Source of the DNA: an uncultured Paracoccus sp.
Lineage (GTDB): Bacteria > Pseudomonadota > Alphaproteobacteria > Rhodobacterales > Rhodobacteraceae
Length of the DNA: 49,253 nucleotides
Direction of reading: 5' to 3'
NCBI RefSeq assembly: GCF_945915435.1
Contig: NZ_CAMEFG010000026.1
Coordinates: 1 to 49,253 of the forward strand
Positions within the stretch are counted from its first letter, which is position 1. Every line of letters begins with the position of its first letter. This document shows, in pieces, positions 44,893 through 49,253 of this stretch. The translations under genes were made by a program, and so were the position numbers. Below the pieces are notes generated by a model. That model had not been told where the DNA came from and ran no database searches. It was given only the letters and a program-made list of their open reading frames with translations.

Positions 44893-45402
44893 TCATCCCG
44901 GATCGGGCCGGTCCAGCGTCAATTGCAGCAAGGTCAGGTCAAGCCATTTTCCGAACTTGGTTCCGACCTGCTTCAGGTGGCCGACCTGCTCGAACCCCAG
45001 TTTTTCGTGCAACCGGATCGAGGCGAGATTTCCCGATTCAAGCGCACCGACCATCACATGCTTGCCCAGGCGGCGGGCGCGTCCGATCAGCGCCAGCATG
45101 AGCGCGCATCCGATCCCCGCGCCCCGCTGATCGGCGCGGACATAGACGGAATGCTCGACGGTATGCCGATACCCCTCGAACGCCCGCCAGTCGCCGAAGG
45201 ACGCATAGCCCAGCACCCCGCTTGATGCGTCCACCGCGACCAGGACCGGGTAACCGGCGCGGCGGCGGTCGGTCAGCCAGGACAGGCGGTTGGCAGCATC
45301 GACCTGCGTAGCGTTCCAGGTCGCGGTTGTATGCGCAACGGCATCGTTGTAGATCGCCGTGATCCCGGCAATGTCACGCTCAACTGCGTCGCGAATCTCC
45401 AT
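44893..45402 (-). CDS. GNAT acetyltransferase, phosphinothricin-acetyltransferase-like
   Basis: 169 residues from ATG 45402 (MEIRDAVERDIAGITAIYND). The acetyl-CoA loop is DQRGAGIGCALM (RGxGIG) and other blocks, GYASFGDWRAFEGYRHTVEH, SVYV, NLASIRLHEKLGFEQVG, VGTKFGKWLDLTLLQL, match the Pat/methionine-sulfoximine acetyltransferase family. Acetylates amino groups of small amino-acid-like substrates. Monocistronic by appearance. Confidence 0.88.
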   Translation of the reverse strand: MEIRDAVERDIAGITAIYNDAVAHTTATWNATQVDAANRLSWLTDRRRAGYPVLVAVDASSGVLGYASFGDWRAFEGYRHTVEHSVYVRADQRGAGIGCALMLALIGRARRLGKHVMVGALESGNLASIRLHEKLGFEQVGHLKQVGTKFGKWLDLTLLQLTLDRPDPG

Positions 45403-45555
45403 CCCGCACCCCCTGGTTGCCGACATGCCCGCAGGTTCCGCCAATTCCGGCAGGCGGTCAACGCGCGACCGTCCGGTGCGCTTCTGTTCGCTGCGCACGG
45501 TCGAGGGCGTGGCCGAAGTGGTCGCCGAAATCCGCAGGCTGGGCGGGTTGCGCCC

Positions 45556-47004
45556 TCATACCCCCGGCGGGAGGCGCGCGGTGAATTCCTGTGCCAGGTC
45601 ATAGGCATGGCCCAGTTCCAGCACGGCACGGTCGGCCTGCGGGCGGCCGATGATCTGCAACCCCATCGGCAGGCCCGAGGGGCCGAAACCGGCGGGCACG
45701 GCAAGCGCGGGCGCCCCGGCAAGGGTGGCGGGGATGACGACCTCCATCCAGCGGTGATAGCTGTCCATGACGCGCCCGGCGATCTCGCGCGGCCAATGCT
45801 GCGTGGCGTCGAAGGGGAACAATTGCGCCGTGGGCAGGGCAAGGAAGTCGTGTTCGTCGAACAGGCGCAGCATCTCGTGATACCAGGCCGTGCGGATGAC
45901 CGAGGCATCGAAGACCGCCTCGGCCCGCAGGGTCAGGCCATGCTCGATCTCCCACTGCATTTCCGGCTTGAGCATGTCGCGCAGGCGCGGATTGGCGCGG
46001 ATCGGGGCAAGGGTGCCCGTGATCTGGAACTGCCGCAGCACGCACCACGCACGCCACAGCGCGTCCAGGTCGAAGCGGGTCCGGGCGGGGGCGACATGGC
46101 ATCCCATCCCCTCGAAGATGCGCAGGGCGGATTCGCAGGTCTCGATCACGCCGGGCTGCATGGGCAGGTGGCCCCCCAGATCGCTCAGCCAGCCGATCCG
46201 CAGGCCCGCGGGGTCGCGGCCCAGCGGGGGCGCAAACCCGGATCCGTCGCCCGCCAGCGACAGGGGAACGCGCGGGTCGCGGCCCGCCTGCGTGGCCAGC
46301 AACATCGCCAGGTCGGCCATGTCGCGCGCCATCGGCCCCTCGGTCCCCAACTGGCTCAGGAAACCCTCGGGACCGGGACCGCCCGGCACCCGGCCCATGC
46401 TGGGACGAAAGCCGTAGACGTTGTTCCACCCCGCCGGATTGCGAAGCGAACCCATCATGTCGCTGCCATCGGCCACCGGCAACAGCCGCATCGCCAGCGC
46501 CACCGCCGCCCCGCCCGAACTGCCCCCCGCGCTGAACCGCCGGTCGTAGGCGTTCAGCGTCGTGCCGAAAACGTCGTTATAGGTATGCGAGCCAAGGCCG
46601 AATTCCGGCGTATTGGTCTTGCCGATCAGGATCGCGCCCGCTTCCCGCGCGCGCTGGACGACAAAGGCGTCGCGCGGCGGCCGGTGGGCCTTCAGGCCGG
46701 AAAATCCCATCGTCGTCGGGATATCGCAGGTCGCGGCCAGATCCTTGGGCGCCTGCGGTATTCCGTGCAGCCACCCGTCCGACACCCCCCGCGCCAGCCG
46801 CGCATCCGCCCGAAGCGCCGCCTTCATCAACACCTCGCGCGGCTGGACCGAGACGATGGCGCAAAAGGCCGGGTTGACCGCCTCGATCCGGTCGAGGAAA
46901 GCCGCCATCACCTCATGGCAGGACAGGCGGCGGGCGTGGATCGCCCGGCTCAGCTCCAGCGCCGAAAGGCTGGTGATGGCGCAAGCGCCCGTCGTTTCCG
47001 TCAT
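45556..47004 (-). CDS. Amidase (amidase-signature family)
   Basis: 482 residues from ATG 47004 with GGTGAGG before it. Ser-cisSer-Lys triad: Lys in GIPQAPKDLA (about 88), and the signature FSAGGSSGGAAVALAMRLLP followed by ADGSDMMGSLRNPAGWNNVY. Also IGKTNTPEFGLGS and GLPMGLQIIGRP. Family members hydrolyse amides or act in amide turnover; the natural substrate is unknown. It is not GatA, because gatB and gatC are absent and the sequence differs at the usual GatA blocks. Confidence 0.88.
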   Translation of the reverse strand: MTETTGACAITSLSALELSRAIHARRLSCHEVMAAFLDRIEAVNPAFCAIVSVQPREVLMKAALRADARLARGVSDGWLHGIPQAPKDLAATCDIPTTMGFSGLKAHRPPRDAFVVQRAREAGAILIGKTNTPEFGLGSHTYNDVFGTTLNAYDRRFSAGGSSGGAAVALAMRLLPVADGSDMMGSLRNPAGWNNVYGFRPSMGRVPGGPGPEGFLSQLGTEGPMARDMADLAMLLATQAGRDPRVPLSLAGDGSGFAPPLGRDPAGLRIGWLSDLGGHLPMQPGVIETCESALRIFEGMGCHVAPARTRFDLDALWRAWCVLRQFQITGTLAPIRANPRLRDMLKPEMQWEIEHGLTLRAEAVFDASVIRTAWYHEMLRLFDEHDFLALPTAQLFPFDATQHWPREIAGRVMDSYHRWMEVVIPATLAGAPALAVPAGFGPSGLPMGLQIIGRPQADRAVLELGHAYDLAQEFTARLPPGV

Positions 47005-47195
47005 CCTCACCCCCGTCGTTTCGCCCAGACTAGCAGCGCCGCCCGATCGCGGCCACCATGTCGAAGATACCGGCATGGCCCTGCCGGAAGCAGCCGGCGA
47101 AACAATGCGCCACCGCCCGATATGCGACGGGGCCGGAACATTTTCGCGCCCTGCCGGTTCACGCCTTCCCGCAACCCACCAGACAGGAGCATCAG

Positions 47196-47981
47196 ATGAA
47201 GACCCTGCTTGCCAGCACCGCCGTCGCCGCCGCCCTTGGCCTTGCCGCCGCGCAGGCCCAGCAACCCGACACCCCGCCCCCCGATCAGGACATGAACGCC
47301 CCCGACACCCAGCCCGGCAGCGCGGAGGAAGCGGTGTCAGAGGCGGACGCGCCTGCCTCGTCCGAACAACCGGACGAGCCGGCAGACGCCGCATCCGAAC
47401 AGCCCGACGAACCGGCGGACAGTGCGCCGATGGACCAGGACGCCGCTGCGGACACGGCCACCATGCCGCCCGTCACCCCGCCCGATGGCTATGTCTCCAG
47501 CGATTCGGCCCCCACCTCGGGCAATCTTCTGGGCGCGACGGTCCATGACGCGGGCGGTGCCGAGATCGGCACGGTCGAGGGCGTCGTTTTCGTCAACGGC
47601 TCGACCCGGATGCAAGGGTCGGACGATGCGTCCGGGGACATTGCCGCCGCCACACCGGACGAGGCTACTGATGCCCCCGCCGGGACCGCAGAGGGCCTGA
47701 CCGGAACCGGCAGCGAAACCGTCGAGGCGCCCTCGGCCACCTCGCAACCCGGACAATCGCCCGACCGCCCGGCGGAAACCGATCCCGCCGACCTCAGCCA
47801 CGCCGTCATCGACGTGGGCGGCTTTCTGGGCATGGGCAATCACCGTGTCGCCATCGCGGTCGAGGAGTTGCAGATCTATCGCAGCGGCACCGAAAGCATG
47901 ATCTACCTGCCCTGGACGCGCGAACAGGTCGAGGCCCTGCCCGAATTCGACGCGGAAGGCCCTGCCGAAACCGCACCCTGA
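47196..47981 (+). CDS. Secreted PRC-barrel domain protein
   Basis: 261 residues, start ATG 47196 with AGGAG. Signal peptide MKTLLASTAVAAALGLAAAQ with AQA. A low-complexity acidic region (about 20-100) with an imperfect direct repeat SEQPDEPADAA/SEQPDEPADSA, then a PRC-barrel split by an acidic insert: NLLGATVHDAGGAEIGTVEG at about 109-128 and SHAVIDVGGFLGMGNHRVAI later. PRC-barrel proteins in this group are periplasmic and of unclear role, possibly stress-related. Confidence 0.8.
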   Translation: MKTLLASTAVAAALGLAAAQAQQPDTPPPDQDMNAPDTQPGSAEEAVSEADAPASSEQPDEPADAASEQPDEPADSAPMDQDAAADTATMPPVTPPDGYVSSDSAPTSGNLLGATVHDAGGAEIGTVEGVVFVNGSTRMQGSDDASGDIAAATPDEATDAPAGTAEGLTGTGSETVEAPSATSQPGQSPDRPAETDPADLSHAVIDVGGFLGMGNHRVAIAVEELQIYRSGTESMIYLPWTREQVEALPEFDAEGPAETAP

Positions 47982-47994
47982 CGCTGCGGGCCGC

Positions 47995-48993
47995 TCAGGC
48001 GGCGGCGGTCCACAGGCGGAAACGGCCCCGCCCGGTGATCTCGCGCAGGATGCCCAGTTGCTGCAAGCGCGACAGCCCGCGTTCGGCGCTGTCGCGCGAG
48101 ATGTTCAGGTGCCGCTCGCAGTCCTCGGTGCCGACAAGGGGGCTGCGCAGGGCCACCCCGATCAGCCGGGCCGGGGTGTCGCCCTTCATCCGGGCCACCG
48201 CCGCCAGCGAATCCTGCGACCAGCGTTCCAGCCGCCGCAATTCGGCCCGCGCATCGCGCGCACCGTCGCGCAGCGCGGCCAGCCACGCCTCCAACCGCTG
48301 CCCGGCCGTGCCCCCCGCCCGCCACGCCTTGCGCCCATGCCGCCCAAGCGGGGTGAAGGGCAGGCAGGGCATCGCGCGCGCCGCATGCAGGGTGACGAAG
48401 CTGCCCACCTCGATCACGTCTTCGACCGGCGACAGCCCCGCCAGCCGCCAGAGCGGCAGCGCCACGCCCGCCTGCGCCAGCGGGTGAAGCCCCGACATGG
48501 CCGCAAGCGCCTGCACGAAACCTTGCGCGGCATGGTCGAAATCGTCGCCGCAAGGGCGCTGGACCAGCGATTCGTCCAGCCCCGCGCGGGCCACGCGATG
48601 CAGCCCCAGAAAGGTGCGCAGATCGCCGGGCGGCGCCACGCGCGGGGCCGAGGGGTCGAAATCACCGCCCGGACACAGTCGCCGCACCGCCCAACGCGCC
48701 TGGACCAGCCCCTGCATGTCCGATCCGGCCCGCGCGGCCATCAGGTCGCGGCCGATCTCTTCCCGGCGCAGGATGATGCCCTGGGACCACAGCATCGCCT
48801 CGGCCTCGATCAGGGCAAGGCGGGGCACGATCCAGGGCGCGGATTCGACGGCGGCATCCAACGCGCCAAGGGCGATGGCCGCATCGGCCAGCGGCGCGGC
48901 AAGCCCCGCCTGCGCCCGGACCCAGGGGCCGGGATCGGTCAGGTCGGGCAGCGCCCCATCCGCCTGAAAACTGTCGAGACCGCCGGAAAGCAT
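47995..48993 (-). CDS. DUF1612/helix-turn-helix domain protein
   Basis: 332 residues, mostly helical. N-terminal part has [20 protein letters not shown] and [18 protein letters not shown], as in DUF1612 proteins common on alphaproteobacterial replicons; the C-terminal 60 residues ([20 protein letters not shown] then [20 protein letters not shown]) form a winged helix. Probably DNA-binding; function unknown. Start ATG 48993. Confidence 0.75.
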   Translation of the reverse strand: MLSGGLDSFQADGALPDLTDPGPWVRAQAGLAAPLADAAIALGALDAAVESAPWIVPRLALIEAEAMLWSQGIILRREEIGRDLMAARAGSDMQGLVQARWAVRRLCPGGDFDPSAPRVAPPGDLRTFLGLHRVARAGLDESLVQRPCGDDFDHAAQGFVQALAAMSGLHPLAQAGVALPLWRLAGLSPVEDVIEVGSFVTLHAARAMPCLPFTPLGRHGRKAWRAGGTAGQRLEAWLAALRDGARDARAELRRLERWSQDSLAAVARMKGDTPARLIGVALRSPLVGTEDCERHLNISRDSAERGLSRLQQLGILREITGRGRFRLWTAAA

Positions 48994-49105
48994 GTCCTCT
49001 CATAGCCAGCCCGGCCCGTGCGCACCAGCGGCAAAGCTGCGACAGGGCCTTGCGCTTGGGCCGAAAACCCGCTCAATTCCGCGCCATCAGCAGGGGGCAC
49101 CGAAA

Positions 49106-49253
49106 ATGGACCAACCAGGCGCAAGCATCATCGACGGCAAGGGCTTTGCCGCCACCGTAAGGCAGAAGGTCGCGGGCCATGTCGCGACGCTGCGCGCGGA
49201 TCACGGCATCACCCCCGGCCTTGCGGTGGTGCTGGTGGGCGAGGACCCGGCCA
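49106..49253 (+). CDS. folD: Methylenetetrahydrofolate dehydrogenase/cyclohydrolase, 5' part
   Basis: First 49 residues of Fol[21 protein letters not shown], then [21 protein letters not shown], the conserved opening strand and GEDPAS loop of the family. The gene runs off the window. It interconverts one-carbon units on tetrahydrofolate. Confidence 0.9.
   Translation, partial: MDQPGASIIDGKGFAATVRQKVAGHVATLRADHGITPGLAVVLVGEDPA

Noticed and set aside
45556..47004. Calling the amidase GatA of the tRNA amidotransferase
   Set aside because: No gatC or gatB nearby and the sequence fits a general amidase better.

Overview
The window is GC-rich DNA from an alphaproteobacterium of the Rhodobacterales, most likely Paracoccus or a close relative. 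The evidence is a two-domain dCTP deaminase, the gene run argS - SPOR protein - nagZ - scpA - scpB, the run infA - maf - RNase G - yacG - tRNA-Phe, and the general protein style. No 16S gene is present, so genus is an inference.

Left chromosomal part (1-15300). tRNA-Pro(GGG) with a terminator is followed by dcd. On the minus strand lie argS, a SPOR-domain cell-envelope protein, nagZ, scpA, scpB and a small protein, mostly with overlapping starts and stops. A FixJ-type response regulator and its Cache/PAS histidine kinase follow. Then come a GtrA-like/SGNH fusion protein, a lone FliM/FliN-type protein, and the infA-maf-rng-yacG-tRNA-Phe run.

Integrated island (about 15250-43639, 28.3 kb). The 3' part of tRNA-Phe (51 bp, 15250-15300) is repeated exactly at 43589-43639. 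A decayed tyrosine integrase sits just inside the right copy, and paired GGGGACAC repeats with an 11-bp period occur near both ends. The left end holds wreckage: an IS21 fragment, a UvrD-type helicase tail, three adjacent broken recombinase-like genes and an IS701-like fragment. Next come a siderophore-type ABC importer with two frameshifted genes; a remnant resembling a type IV CRISPR-Cas system (csf3-like gene, a short degenerate array, and the C-terminal half of a Csf4/DinG-type helicase); a hydantoinase pair whose B subunit is fused by deletion to the csf4 remnant; a frameshifted type IV pilin and an unknown secreted protein; sulfate-permease and cupin remnants; a divergent Lrp/MFS pair; a cytochrome c with an FxxCH heme motif; a second metal/siderophore ABC importer; copper-handling genes (PCuAC-type chaperone, broken sco, broken copD fused to an IS66 TnpA fragment); and a lone nicC.

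Right chromosomal part (43640-49253). A MauE-type membrane protein with a frameshifted glutaredoxin-like gene, a heavy-metal-binding protein with a clear terminator, a phosphinothricin-acetyltransferase-like GNAT protein, an amidase, a secreted PRC-barrel protein, a DUF1612/HTH protein, and the start of folD.

Taken together, the island looks like a nutrient (iron/copper/nicotinate) and defence accretion zone in decay: at least ten genes carry frameshifts, stops or deletions, whereas nearly all flanking core genes are intact. The most unusual items are the type IV CRISPR remnant, whose two spacers each read like TonB-dependent receptor plug motifs, and the single-cysteine heme site of the cytochrome. 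All functional calls are from reading the sequence only; no database search was run.
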